From NCBI RefSeq assembly GCF_019977735.1, contig NZ_AP025018.1, positions 8,436,580 through 8,500,579 of the forward strand: a stretch of DNA of 64,000 bases, read 5' to 3'. This stretch comes from Calothrix sp. PCC 7716 (GTDB lineage Bacteria > Cyanobacteriota > Cyanobacteriia > Cyanobacteriales > Nostocaceae). The translations under genes and the position numbers were made by a program. Below the pieces are notes generated by a model, which was not told the origin of the DNA, did not search any database, and saw only the letters and a list, made by a program, of their open reading frames with translations. Within the stretch, counting starts at the first letter, position 1; every line of letters begins with the position of its first letter. This document shows, in pieces, positions 7,626 through 16,491 of this stretch.

Positions 7626-9752
7626 TCAAGGAGTAATTCTCCAAATTTTAATAGTGCCATCTTCACTACCACTGACAAGTGTTTTGCCGTCTGTAGTAAA
7701 AGCAATAGACCAAACGCGGCTATTATGACCTTGCAGGGTGCGAATTTCTTCACCACTGAAAGGATTCCATAATTTAATCATTGTGTCACTACTGGCACTA
7801 GCTAACATTGTAGAGTCAAAGCTGAAGGCAACAGACCAAACTGTATCGGTGTGACCTTGAAGCATTCGGTACTCTTGACCGTTGGATACATTCCAGAGTT
7901 TAATGCTTCTGTCGCTACTTCCACTGGCAATTTGATTACCGTCTGGGCTAAAGGCAATTTGCGTCACGGTATCTTTATGACCTTTTAAGGTACGAAACTC
8001 TTCTCCAGTGGAAACGTTCCATAACTTAATAGTTTTATCGTTACTTCCTGCTGCAATTACTTTACCGTCAGGACTAAATGCAACTGATGTAACTCTACTT
8101 ATGTGACCTTTAAGGGTACGAATTTCTTCTCCTGTGGCAATATTCCAAAGTTTTACTGTTTTATCAGAGCTACTTGTAGCAAGTGTTTTTCTGTCTGGAC
8201 TAAAAGCTAAATCGGTAATAGCATCACTATGTCCTACAAACGTGCGGATTTCTTGCCCTGTTTCAACGTTCCACAGTTTTGCTGTTTTATCGGTGCTACC
8301 ACTGGCAAGAGTTTTACTATCGGCACTAAAGACAACTTTCATTACACTTTGATTGTGACCTCTCAGCATACGAATTTCTTCACCATCCAGACTCCACAGT
8401 TTGATAGTTTTGTCAGTGCTGCCACTAGCTAAAGTTTTTCTATTTGCACTAATTGCAACAGACATCACATAACCTGAATGTGCTGAAATTGTTTGTTGCA
8501 AGAAAGCACTGCTGGGCAAACTACTAATCAAAAATGTTGGCGCCGTTGGAAATATTTTGTACCGCATATAGCCGTATATTTGCGTACCAGTTAAGCTGAC
8601 CAATAGTACGGCGCTACTTATTAATAAAGATTTTGCTATTTTGGTATTTGCAAGGAACGCTGAACGTATAGATGCAAATTTAGCTAGGAATTGTGCTAGG
8701 GGTGAGGGTCTAGATAATCGTTGTGATGAGAACCGACGCTGATTGTTTGTTGATAAGGAAGGTAAAGGAATTTGTCCATTGGACGTTGATGAAGTGGCGC
8801 CTATATCTAAATCCCTTTGTACTTCTTCAGCAGATTGATAGCGCTGGTTGATATCTTTTTTAAGCAGTTTATCAAGAACCTCTCCTAATTCATTAGATAC
8901 TTCATGTCGAAGATGATGGCGCCATGAATTTACCCAACTGTATCCGTATTCTGTCCATAGTTGGAATGGTGAAACACCAGTCATTAAATGAAAACACGTG
9001 GCGCCTAGGCTAAATAAATCACTAGCCGGATACGCTTCACCACCGTTAATTTGTTCAATTGGACTGTATCCAAACGAACCAATGGTTGTACCTGGTTTAG
9101 TTTGGACTGTCGCAGTTAACTGCTTTGAGGCGCCGAAGTCAATCAAAACAATATCACCACCACGTTTGTGTATTCCTGATGTTGATGTATGTGCTGTCGA
9201 GCGAAAAGTAGTGTATTGAAGCGAACGACGCATGATATTTTGAGGCTTGATATCACGGTGAATAACTCCGTGTTCGTGAATAAAATTGAGTACAGGTAAC
9301 ACGTACATAAATAATTCACGAATTTGAGCCTCATTAAAACTTGTTCGCTGTTGCAGTTCTCTAAATAAATTTTGACCTTCAATAAACTCTTGGACGAGAT
9401 ACAAATAATTATCTTGTTCAAAGTAGGCAAGCAACGTTGGAATTTGCGAATGTCTCCCAAGCTCTTGTAAACGTTTGGCTTCTTCCTTAAAAAGCTCAAT
9501 AGCCTTATTCAAAGCCCATGTACCTTGGACTTTGGGTGCTAATTGCTTGACAACACAACGTTCATTAAGCTTATCAACATCTTCTGCCAAATAAGTTCTG
9601 CCAAAACCTCCCTCATCGGAAAGTACTTTAGTAACGCGATAATGACCTCGAAGTAATATGGTCAGAGGTGCGCTGCAACTCTGGCAATACTGATTAGTGT
9701 CAGGATTGATCGGACTGGGGCAATCTGGGTTCAGGCAGCAGAGCATCTTCAC
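7626..9752 (-). CDS. Serine/threonine protein kinase with WD40 propeller
   Basis: A 708-residue kinase. The N-terminus carries a zinc-ribbon-like cysteine set (C6, C11, C23, C26). The kinase domain spans about residues 35-315 with Lys69 in CVVKQL, the catalytic loop HRDIKPQN at 165-172 and DFGA at 205-208, so it should be active. A hydrophobic segment near residue 375 probably anchors it in the membrane. Seven WD40 repeats follow (about residues 415-708), one complete propeller, placed on the far side of the membrane and likely acting as ligand or partner sensor. This architecture is typical of filamentous cyanobacteria. The next gene upstream on the same strand encodes a free seven-bladed WD40 protein. 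Confidence 0.92.
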   Translation of the reverse strand: MKMLCCLNPDCPSPINPDTNQYCQSCSAPLTILLRGHYRVTKVLSDEGGFGRTYLAEDVDKLNERCVVKQLAPKVQGTWALNKAIELFKEEAKRLQELGRHSQIPTLLAYFEQDNYLYLVQEFIEGQNLFRELQQRTSFNEAQIRELFMYVLPVLNFIHEHGVIHRDIKPQNIMRRSLQYTTFRSTAHTSTSGIHKRGGDIVLIDFGASKQLTATVQTKPGTTIGSFGYSPIEQINGGEAYPASDLFSLGATCFHLMTGVSPFQLWTEYGYSWVNSWRHHLRHEVSNELGEVLDKLLKKDINQRYQSAEEVQRDLDIGATSSTSNGQIPLPSLSTNNQRRFSSQRLSRPSPLAQFLAKFASIRSAFLANTKIAKSLLISSAVLLVSLTGTQIYGYMRYKIFPTAPTFLISSLPSSAFLQQTISAHSGYVMSVAISANRKTLASGSTDKTIKLWSLDGEEIRMLRGHNQSVMKVVFSADSKTLASGSTDKTAKLWNVETGQEIRTFVGHSDAITDLAFSPDRKTLATSSSDKTVKLWNIATGEEIRTLKGHISRVTSVAFSPDGKVIAAGSNDKTIKLWNVSTGEEFRTLKGHKDTVTQIAFSPDGNQIASGSSDRSIKLWNVSNGQEYRMLQGHTDTVWSVAFSFDSTMLASASSDTMIKLWNPFSGEEIRTLQGHNSRVWSIAFTTDGKTLVSGSEDGTIKIWRITP

Positions 9753-9849
9753 AGCAACTTTGTTCCAGTATAGATGTTAATGATAGCGCTAGCTAATAAA
9801 TATCTCTGCTAATTTGCCTAATTTTTAATTATTTAGTTTATTTAAATTA

Positions 9850-9916
9850 AGAAACCAGGTTTCTGATTAAAAATTGTCGTTTTCATTACAATTTGTAAAA
9901 AAGAAACCTGGTTTCT
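9850..9916. repeat. Paired AGAAACCWGGTTTCT palindrome element
   Basis: Palindromes at 9850-9864 and 9902-9916 start 52 bp apart, exactly as in the element at 754-820. The 37-nt spacers of both share an AAAAT.GTC..TTT..ATTACA core. It separates the kinase gene from the WD40 gene and ends about at the latter's stop codon. Confidence 0.8.
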
Positions 9917-11027
9917 ATAATTCGAGGCGCCAGACCTTAATAGTATTATCAAAACTGCTACTAGCTAGATTTTTGCTGTCTGGGCTAAAAGCAACTGACC
10001 AAATACGGTTACTATGTCCGATGAATGTATTAATTGCTTTACCTTTTTGTATATTCCAAAGTTTAATAGTTTTATCCCAACTTCCACTAGCAAGAGTTTT
10101 ACCATCTGGACTAAATGCAACAGACCAAACGCGGTCAGTATGTCCTTTTAAAGTACGTATCTCTTCATTATTTTCAAGGTTCCAAAGTCTAACAGTTTTA
10201 TCCCAGCCTGAAGAAGCAAGAGTTTTACCATCAGGGCTAATAGCCAATGCTGTAACCGCACTATCATCATGTCCAGCCAGAGTTTGTACTCTTTGCCCTG
10301 TTTTTAAATCCCAAATTTTGATTTTACTGTCGAATTGAGTAGCTGTAGCAATTATGGCTTCATGACCTCGTTTACTCAAACTAAATTCTTTCGGTAACAC
10401 TGTAATAGCCAGACTATTAATAACATCACAATTTCCCTTAATCGTCCTGACTAATATTCCTTTCGTCACATCCCACACTTTAACACTCTGGTCCCAACCT
10501 CCGCTAGCCAAAATGGCGCCGTCTGGACTAAAAGCAACAGACTTTACAGATGCAACGTGTCCAGTAAAAGTGCGAACTTGTTTCCCTATACTGGCATCCC
10601 ATAATTTTACAGTTCCATCATCGCTGCCACTTGCGAGTATTTTACCGTTGGGACTAAACACAATAGTATTGATTTCCTGAGTATGTCCTACAAGTGTGTC
10701 ACGTAATTTTCCTGTAACTACATCCCACAGCTTGATTGTTTTATCACTACCTGCACTAGCAATTGTCATACCATCAGGACTATAAGCTACCACCGACACC
10801 GTTCCCAAATGTCCAGCCAGCGTTAAAGCTTGTGTTACCCCTGTAGCCTGTGCCAAGGGACTTATTCGAGAAATATTTGTTAATGGTTGCCAGTACCAGG
10901 CGCCTCCAAATCCTAAAAAAGCTATACTCCACATTAAAAACTTATTGGAAGTAATAAGCTTTATAGGTTTTATAAAATTTGTAACTTTTATAACATTGAT
11001 TTTGGGAAAGAACTTTTTGGCACTCAT
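9915..11027 (-). CDS. Membrane-anchored or exported seven-bladed WD40 protein
   Basis: A 370-residue protein with one hydrophobic segment at about residues 31-50 followed by seven WD40 repeats (about 70-370), enough for one propeller. The fifth blade is interrupted by an insertion of about 20 residues ([16 protein letters not shown]). There is no enzymatic domain, so it probably serves as a protein-interaction scaffold on the membrane. It lies upstream of, and in the same direction as, the kinase-WD40 gene, and the two may be functionally linked. Blade sequences are very similar between them, which suggests recent duplication or gene conversion. Confidence 0.85.
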   Translation of the reverse strand: MSAKKFFPKINVIKVTNFIKPIKLITSNKFLMWSIAFLGFGGAWYWQPLTNISRISPLAQATGVTQALTLAGHLGTVSVVAYSPDGMTIASAGSDKTIKLWDVVTGKLRDTLVGHTQEINTIVFSPNGKILASGSDDGTVKLWDASIGKQVRTFTGHVASVKSVAFSPDGAILASGGWDQSVKVWDVTKGILVRTIKGNCDVINSLAITVLPKEFSLSKRGHEAIIATATQFDSKIKIWDLKTGQRVQTLAGHDDSAVTALAISPDGKTLASSGWDKTVRLWNLENNEEIRTLKGHTDRVWSVAFSPDGKTLASGSWDKTIKLWNIQKGKAINTFIGHSNRIWSVAFSPDSKNLASSSFDNTIKVWRLEL

Positions 11028-11420
11028 AGGTACATTTACTTTAGGTCATGTTTTAAGTATTTACACTAAGTTAATTTAGTAAACTTAGTATTTTACTTAC
11101 GTATAATTAAGTGTGATCAACTGTTTGAAATACAAAATATATAAAAACTTAAAGGGAACTTTACGTATTTTTTCTATATTAAATATAAATTCATCAGTTA
11201 TGAGAAGTTTGTTTAATTACATCTTTATTCTGCGTGTATAAATGCGTCTATAATACTGATCTGCTCTAATGCTTCTATTGACTACAATCTATAGATATAA
11301 TTAGTTCATAAGTATTGCTAAAATTAAACTTTTAATTCACACAATCTTTAAAAATCAACATACAATTTGCCTAAATCTTTAAGAAAAATTCGCGTTGCAT
11401 TGTTCAGAGAGGGAAATTAG

Positions 11421-11439
11421 CAACGGATGTAACGGATAG
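11421..11439. repeat. CAACGGATGTAACGGAT dispersed repeat
   Basis: Single copy of the ACGGAT-type repeat found at four other places in the window. Confidence 0.7.
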
Positions 11440-11579
11440 ATGATTTTACACCGAAAACAGATTCAAATTGCATTAGTCACGCAGCGAAGAATCTGAGTTC
11501 TGCTTTGGATATCATAATAAAACTCTAGATTTTACCGATTTGCAGTATTAATAACGATAATTTGTGATTATCGGCTTTT

Positions 11580-11616
11580 AATAGTACTACTGGTTAGCTC
11601 AACCAGTAGTACTATT
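11580..11616. repeat. Perfect 16-bp inverted repeat
   Basis: AATAGTACTACTGGTT (11580-11595) and its exact complement (11601-11616) enclose the loop AGCTC. No T-run follows, so it is not an obvious terminator. No relative was noticed elsewhere in the window. Confidence 0.8.
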
Positions 11617-11772
11617 GGTGCCCATCAACTACTAAATAACTCGGTGAGAATAAACCAAAATTTGTTAAAAAACGTAAAGCTAGAAAATTATTTTGTATTA
11701 AGCGATGCGCTTCCACAGTGGCTGCGAAGCTTTAATTAGGAACTTCCATATAAAAAAATCTCCAAAATTTTT

Positions 11773-11833
11773 TTGTGGAGCAGGCATCTTTGCCTGCTCT
11801 AAACTTAGGCGGACAAGGATGCCCGCTCCACAA
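11773..11833. repeat. GGGCATCC/GGATGCCC dispersed palindromic repeat, inverted
   Basis: TTGTGGAGCAGGCATC...TTGCCTGCTC is followed by GCGGACAAGGATGCCCGCTCCACAA. Outer arms TTGTGGAGC/GCTCCACAA are perfectly complementary. Related copies are at 15661, 34291, 38343 and 63607. Confidence 0.75.
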
Positions 11834-11927
11834 CATGAAGAATTTATTTTTTAGAAGTCCCTTATTTAAACCGACTTACTCGTTTACTTTAAAACGCTAT
11901 CTCATCTCTACATTACTCTCTGTGTGC

Positions 11928-11955
11928 AGACGCTTCGGAACCGAAGCGTCTCTAC
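11928..11955. repeat. AGACGCTTCGG palindrome ending in GTCTCTAC
   Basis: AGACGCTTCGG-AA-CCGAAGCGTCT is a perfect hairpin whose right end continues into TCTAC, linking it to the GTAGAGACG/CGTCTCTAC family; the left outer arm is not conserved. Confidence 0.65.
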
Positions 11956-12048
11956 GTGCTTCTGTGGTAATAGACTAAGATTTTTAACTTATTAAGCGTA
12001 AAGTTTACAGAGGATGAGGTAACATAGCGTTGGTTATTTTAACTAGTT

Positions 12049-12358
12049 ATGACTCAAGATTTTCAGTTCTTAAAACGTCTATACAATGCTTTGAACCCGT
12101 TTCGTCCTTTGCCCGCAGGTGACCCAGCACACGTAAACTGTAATAGTGTGGGGGGAGATGATGATATCTTGGTGGGAGTCGGTAGAGAAATTTGAATGTC
12201 CGATAGAATATGCTTTATTCAGATTAGGAAAGTTACAGGAAGCAATACAATATTACGATAAAGCAATTAATTTAGATGCTGAGTATAGAGAAATGGTCAA
12301 AACTGATGTTGATTTTGATGGCATTCGTGATAACGTGCGGTTTATGGCACTATTATAG
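12049..12358 (+). pseudogene. Remnant of P-loop ATPase gene fused to TPR gene end
   Basis: Two coding fragments adjoin. The first (12049-12195, ATG to TGA) encodes 48 residues including NPFRPLPAGDPAHVNC and a DDDILVGVGREI segment, which look like the N-terminus of a larger cyanobacterial ATP-binding protein, but the P-loop itself is missing. The second, in another frame and open to the TAG at 12358, ends with a TPR unit (LGKLQEAIQYYDKAINL) and the DFDGIRDNVRFMALL tail common at the end of TPR proteins. The simplest reading is a large internal deletion with a frame change near 12196-12206. A short functional ORF starting at 12146 is possible but less likely. Confidence 0.55.
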
Positions 12359-12420
12359 ATAGCATTTCAATGCGAACAAAAATGAAAGTACTTATATTTT
12401 AAAGGACAGGATTTCAGTTT

Positions 12421-12759
12421 GTGAAGGGTAAAGTTGTTTTAGTAAGTTTTCCGTTGGATGATTTATCTTCTATTAAGGCACGTCCGGCAGTTTGCTTGAC
12501 TAACCCTGTAGGAGCTAATCAACACATCACTCTTGCTTTAATTACTAGCATGATTCCTTGCGAGTTACTAGAGACTGATATTGTTATTAATACGAGTCAT
12601 CCTGATTTTCCTACCAGCGGTTTACATAAGGCTTCAACTATTAGATTAGACCATTTAATCACGCTGCGTCAGTCGCTCGTTCTGCGTGAGTTAGGGGAAT
12701 TCTCTCTAGAAACGCAACAACAAATTTTAGAAAAATTACTCAATTTTTTACGTGCCTAG
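12421..12759 (+). CDS. PemK/MazF-family toxin-like protein without visible antitoxin
   Basis: A 112-residue protein of the PemK/MazF endoribonuclease family. The N-terminus (GKVVLVSFPLDDL...KARPAVCL) has the conserved FP and the RPA arginine of the first strands. The C-terminal SGLHKASTIRLDHLITL resembles the second active-site strand. Such toxins cleave mRNA. Translation probably begins at GTG 12421, 12 nt after AAAGGACAGG. Upstream lies only the ATPase/TPR remnant and no antitoxin-sized gene, so it is an orphan, a fixed domesticated gene, or its antitoxin is elsewhere. The stop codon is directly followed by a 28-nt palindrome. Confidence 0.75.
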   Translation: MKGKVVLVSFPLDDLSSIKARPAVCLTNPVGANQHITLALITSMIPCELLETDIVINTSHPDFPTSGLHKASTIRLDHLITLRQSLVLRELGEFSLETQQQILEKLLNFLRA

Positions 12760-12787
12760 GTAGAGACGTTACATTTAACGTCTCTAC
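12760..12787. repeat. 28-nt palindrome GTAGAGACG...CGTCTCTAC
   Basis: Copy of the family with one internal mismatch (TTACATTTAA), starting at the first base after the toxin stop codon, so it may act as a transcript end structure. Confidence 0.8.
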
Positions 12788-13104
12788 ATGTATTTTATAA
12801 ACTAAATATATTTTATTAATTGCAGCTATAAATAATTATTTTAGATTTAATTTTTTGTTATTAAGCTAATATTTATTACTATTTATATATAGATTTTACT
12901 TATGCAATAACTATTTGCTTGAACCATGCTGTTGAGACAACCAACGCTGTTATCGCTTGTGCTACCTAGCAATACTGTTACCGTGCCAAGATTTGTGTGT
13001 CAGAAATTTTACTGATCTGACTTATTTACTCAGAAAGATGTAACAATATAAGTAGATATGTTAAAAAATCTAAAAGTTAGAGTAAAAATGCCTTGGTAAA
13101 TGTT
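12788..13104. other. AT-rich intergenic region before crtD-like gene
   Basis: About 320 bp with no ORF or repeat of note after the palindrome at 12760. It presumably carries the promoter of the desaturase gene; no specific site was recognised. Confidence 0.6.
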
Positions 13105-14610
13105 ATGGGTAAAAAACCTCGCGTAGTTGTCATCGGCGCCGGAATTGGTGGACTAACTGCTGGTGCGTTATTAGCGCATCGCGGATATGACGTTTTAATT
13201 CTTGACCAAGCGTTAGTACCGGGTGGTTGCGCTTCGACGTTTAAGCGCAAGGGTTTTACCTTTGATGTTGGCGCCACTCAAGTTGCGGGGTTGGAAACAG
13301 GAGGTATTCATCACCGGATTTTCTCGGAGTTAAATATTGATATACCAGAAGCTACACATTGCGACCCAGCTTGTGCTGTGTTTTTACCTGGGGAAAGTAC
13401 TCCTATTAATGTTTGGCGTGACCCAGTAAAATGGCATGAAGAACGTATTCGTCAGTTTCCTGGTAGCGAACCATTTTGGGGATTATTAGCTGAGTTATTT
13501 AAAGCTAGTTGGCAATTTCAAGGACGCGACCCTGTACTGCCACCACGCAATGTTTGGGATTTGTGGCAGTTGACTCAAGCTGTGCGCCCAAGTACTTTTA
13601 TTACTGTACCATACACTTTATTTACTGTTGGTGATGCACTGCGCGCGTATAAGCTAGCTCATGACCAACGATTACGAACATTTTTAGATTTACAACTCAA
13701 GTTATATTCACAGGTAAGTGCCGAAGAAACTGCGTTACTTTATGCCGCAACTGCATTATCTGTATCACAGGCGCCGCAAGGTTTATTTCATCTCAAAGGC
13801 AGTATGCAAGTTCTTAGTGACTGTTTGGTTAGTGCTTTAGAACGTGATGGTGGAAAGCTTTTGATGCGGCATAGTGTAGAAAATATTATTGTTAAGAAAG
13901 GTAAAGCTGTTAGTGTCACAGTTAAAAACCAGAAAACTGGAGAGATGTGGGAAGAACCCGCAGACCATATAGTTGCTAACGTCACAGTGCAAAATTTAGT
14001 GCAGTTGTTAGGAGACAAGGCGCCACGGGGTTATAAAAAGCGCGTAGAAAAACTTCCTTCACCATCAGGCGCCTTTGTTATATATCTTGGTGTAGACGCA
14101 AGTGCTATTCCTGCTGAATGTCCACCCCACCTACAATTTTTGTATAATCCCAGTGGTCCAGTTGGGGAAAATAACTCGCTATTTGTTTCTGTCAGCCATG
14201 AAGGTGATGGACGGGCGCCTGCTGGTAAAGCGACAATAATAGCCTCGTCGTTTGTCGATGTGGAACGATGGTGGAAGACCGAAGATTATGAAGCTTTAAA
14301 ACAAAGGTTTACTTCAGAAGCGATATCACATCTAAATAAATATTTTTATTTAAAACCTGAAACTATTGTTCATGTTGAAGCCGCAACACCCCGCACTTTC
14401 TACCGCTATACTGCACGCTCTGAAGGTATAGTAGGAGGAATTGGGCAACGCATTCCAACTTTTGGTCCTTTTGGTTTTGCTAACCGTACACCTATACCAC
14501 GTTTGTGGCTAGTTGGTGACTCCACGCATCCAGGTGAAGGAACCGCTGGTGTTAGCTATTCTGCGCTAACGGTAGTTAGACAAATTGAAGCAGGACTTCA
14601 AATCAGTTAA
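13105..14610 (+). CDS. crtD: Carotenoid desaturase/isomerase-type FAD oxidoreductase, probable CrtD
   Basis: A 501-residue flavoprotein of the phytoene desaturase family. The N-terminal dinucleotide-binding motif GAGIGGLTAGALLA is followed by GGCASTFKRKGFTFDVGAT. A C-terminal FAD-contacting segment LWLVGDSTHPGEGTAGVSY is intact. The length and the GGCAST variant fit the cyanobacterial C-3',4' desaturase CrtD of myxol-glycoside synthesis better than the cis-carotene isomerase CrtH, but I cannot exclude another carotenoid enzyme. The ATG at 13105 is preferred over TTG at 13093, because it leaves the usual short lead-in to the Rossmann motif. The gene is rich in GGCGCC sites (six). Confidence 0.8.
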   Translation: MGKKPRVVVIGAGIGGLTAGALLAHRGYDVLILDQALVPGGCASTFKRKGFTFDVGATQVAGLETGGIHHRIFSELNIDIPEATHCDPACAVFLPGESTPINVWRDPVKWHEERIRQFPGSEPFWGLLAELFKASWQFQGRDPVLPPRNVWDLWQLTQAVRPSTFITVPYTLFTVGDALRAYKLAHDQRLRTFLDLQLKLYSQVSAEETALLYAATALSVSQAPQGLFHLKGSMQVLSDCLVSALERDGGKLLMRHSVENIIVKKGKAVSVTVKNQKTGEMWEEPADHIVANVTVQNLVQLLGDKAPRGYKKRVEKLPSPSGAFVIYLGVDASAIPAECPPHLQFLYNPSGPVGENNSLFVSVSHEGDGRAPAGKATIIASSFVDVERWWKTEDYEALKQRFTSEAISHLNKYFYLKPETIVHVEAATPRTFYRYTARSEGIVGGIGQRIPTFGPFGFANRTPIPRLWLVGDSTHPGEGTAGVSYSALTVVRQIEAGLQIS

Positions 14611-14678
14611 TATAGCAGCAGTCGTGAGTTAATTAAGGCGTTTAACTGAAAGATTAAGGAATAATTCTGGATTGCTGT

Positions 14679-15386
14679 ATGGTATATGCGACGGTAAGTT
14701 ACGAAACGTTTCAGCGTCAAAAGTATCCAAAGTTTGGGCATGATAATCCTCACCCAATGAATTTTGAGTTTTGGCTATATATGGTAGAAACTGGTTATTC
14801 AGCTTGGGAAGCACGCGAAGAATTTGGATGTACAAATAAATTACGCGAAGGCCCTATTTGGTGTTTTCAAAGACATGGGATGTCAAGTACAGTACTACCA
14901 GATGGGCGTGTTGTACATATAGGTGGTGAGCATGAAGAGTATTTTGACCCTGATTATTGTATATATAATGATGTCGTCGTAAAACATCCTAATGGGGAAA
15001 TTAGCATTTACGGTTATCCAATGAATTTTTTTCAGCCTTCACATTACCATTCGGCAACACTCGTTGATAACAATATATACATAATTGGAAGTTTAGGGTA
15101 TCAACAAGACCGAGTTCTTGGTGAAACGCGCGTGTTTTTACTCGATTGTGATACCTTTGAAATGAAAAAGCTAAATACCAAAGGTGAAAATCCTGGTTGG
15201 ATTTATGAACATAGCAGCGAATATATTCAAGAAAAGAACTGTTTAAAAATCAACAAAGGTAAAATTATTACTTTCGATACAGATGCCGAAGGAAATTCTG
15301 AAAATGACAAAAATGTTTATGAAGAAAATCAAGAAGTCTTTTTGTTAAACCTAACTACTAAGCAGTGGTTTGCTGTTAAAAAGTAA
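14679..15386 (+). CDS. Kelch-like beta-propeller fragment protein, 235 aa
   Basis: A soluble 235-residue protein. Segments such as GMSSTVLPDGRVVHIGGEHEE and SHYHSATLVDNNIYIIGSLGY have the Kelch/galactose-oxidase blade pattern (hydrophobic strand, GG or IGS, then an aromatic). Only two to three blades are present, too few for a propeller alone, so it would need to oligomerise or is a reduced derivative. Binding partner and role are unknown. It follows the desaturase by 68 bp in the same direction, with a small unknown gene 41 bp further downstream; the three might be cotranscribed. Confidence 0.65.
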   Translation: MVYATVSYETFQRQKYPKFGHDNPHPMNFEFWLYMVETGYSAWEAREEFGCTNKLREGPIWCFQRHGMSSTVLPDGRVVHIGGEHEEYFDPDYCIYNDVVVKHPNGEISIYGYPMNFFQPSHYHSATLVDNNIYIIGSLGYQQDRVLGETRVFLLDCDTFEMKKLNTKGENPGWIYEHSSEYIQEKNCLKINKGKIITFDTDAEGNSENDKNVYEENQEVFLLNLTTKQWFAVKK

Positions 15387-15427
15387 ATACCATACATCAG
15401 AGATACACATAACTACACATAAAACTT

Positions 15428-15649
15428 ATGTCACTATCAAAAACTGAAGCAAAGAAATTACTCGAACGTCTTATCTTTGATACCGACCGTCCTCATGAGT
15501 GGATAGAAGATATTTGGAGCTTAAGTCCAACTTTGGGAGAAGATGCTGCAAAGCTCGTTGAAGTGTTTGAAGCTTTAATTGAATGTTGTCCACAAGAAAA
15601 GTTGGAAAATTTAGTACAATTCTATTGCCGAGAAGTTTTAGAATCATAA
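15428..15649 (+). CDS. Small acidic hypothetical protein, 73 aa
   Basis: An acidic, helical 73-residue product without signal or membrane segment (features LIFDTDRPHEWIEDIW and a C-terminal LVQFYCREVLE). It lies 41 bp after the Kelch-like gene and is probably in the same transcript. I recognise no family. The ATG at 15428 is the only candidate start. The stop is followed by a 20-bp tandem repeat array. Confidence 0.6.
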   Translation: MSLSKTEAKKLLERLIFDTDRPHEWIEDIWSLSPTLGEDAAKLVEVFEALIECCPQEKLENLVQFYCREVLES

Positions 15650-15660
15650 ACAAATATAAA

Positions 15661-15750
15661 TCTTGTGAATGGGCACAAATCTTGTGGGATGGGCACAAAT
15701 CTTGTGGGATGGGCACAAATCTTGTGGGATGGGCATCCCTGCCCGTCCCA
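15661..15750. repeat. 20-bp tandem repeat ending in GGGCATCC palindrome
   Basis: The unit CTTGTGGGATGGGCACAAAT occurs four times at a 20-bp period (15661-15740), the first copy with two changes and the last continuing into GGGCATCCCTGCCCGTCCC. It appears that the left arm of the dispersed GGGCATCC repeat was tandemly amplified. It separates convergent genes. Confidence 0.85.
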
Positions 15751-15753
15751 ATA

Positions 15754-16371
15754 TTAAGAATTGCTTAGTGGAGTTTTTAATTTTAATTTAACGTTGGTTC
15801 CCCTTTTAAGAACTACTTCTCCTCCTGGACTTGATAGCACATACGCTGTTGCTGCGGCGCCTCCTGCTAGTCCTCCGTGTTTAAAGTTAGCTTTGTTACC
15901 AAGAAAACGACCTGCTGCGGCGCCTCCTAAAATTATTCCAGCGTTTTGTAAGAATTTACCTTTGGTTTTTGTTTCGATTTGAGTGTTGACTAAGCTTGCG
16001 TCGATGGGTAATTTGGCGCCATTTTTTAATACAATACCGTCGAACACTAGATTCAACTTGGCTTTTTTACCTTTGGCTGCTTTATTAACATTCTCAATGT
16101 GTCCTTCAATTATTCCATCTTTGAGAACTGGATTACTACTTTTAACTTTTAATTGGAATGTGTCGTTTTCGCGGTTTTTCCCAGTTGTTATTTCTTGTTG
16201 AAGATTTGTATCGAATGTTGTACCAGCCGCAACAATTGGTTGAGGTTTATTATTAGAGGCAAGTTTGGTATTTGCTGTGCTATCGCTGACGGTTGTATCT
16301 TTAGGAGAACTACAGCCAACTGTATTTACTACCAGAGTTGCACCCAAAATAAACAGTATTAACTTTTTCAT
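15754..16371 (-). CDS. Putative lipoprotein with glycine-zipper-like tail
   Basis: Translation from ATG 16371 gives a 205-residue protein with a lipoprotein signal peptide: MKKLILFILGATLVVN and a lipobox ending TVGC. A start 15 nt upstream (16386) is possible but would lengthen the signal peptide. The mature part is basic and ends in a Gly/Ala-rich region (ILGGAAAGRFLGNKANFKHG) similar to glycine-zipper proteins that insert in membranes. It probably sits in the outer membrane or periplasm. Function unknown. Confidence 0.7.
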   Translation of the reverse strand: MKKLILFILGATLVVNTVGCSSPKDTTVSDSTANTKLASNNKPQPIVAAGTTFDTNLQQEITTGKNRENDTFQLKVKSSNPVLKDGIIEGHIENVNKAAKGKKAKLNLVFDGIVLKNGAKLPIDASLVNTQIETKTKGKFLQNAGIILGGAAAGRFLGNKANFKHGGLAGGAAATAYVLSSPGGEVVLKRGTNVKLKLKTPLSNS

Positions 16372-16491
16372 AGTTTTGAGGAACAAGTAGGTTAATGGAA
16401 GTATAGGTTAAGGGATGCGGAGTTATTTGGATAAAAAGTATACTAAAAATTTAATAATCTTAGGTGCCAAAATTCTTAGTACTATATTTTA

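Larger units (their letters stand above)
11028..12048. other. Gene-free, repeat-rich 1-kb region
   Basis: No convincing gene was seen. The region contains an ACGGAT repeat (11421-11439), a perfect 16-bp hairpin (11580-11616), an inverted GGGCATCC-type element (11773-11833) and an 11-bp palindrome (11928-11951). An ORF at 11775-11978 is made from these repeats and is not a gene. Confidence 0.7.

Noticed and set aside
9874-10338. Plus-strand ORF of 154 codons
   Set aside because: It is the antisense of WD40 blades and starts within the palindrome element.
11775-11978. ORF of 67 codons
   Set aside because: It is built from two palindromic repeat elements and has no RBS or protein-like composition.
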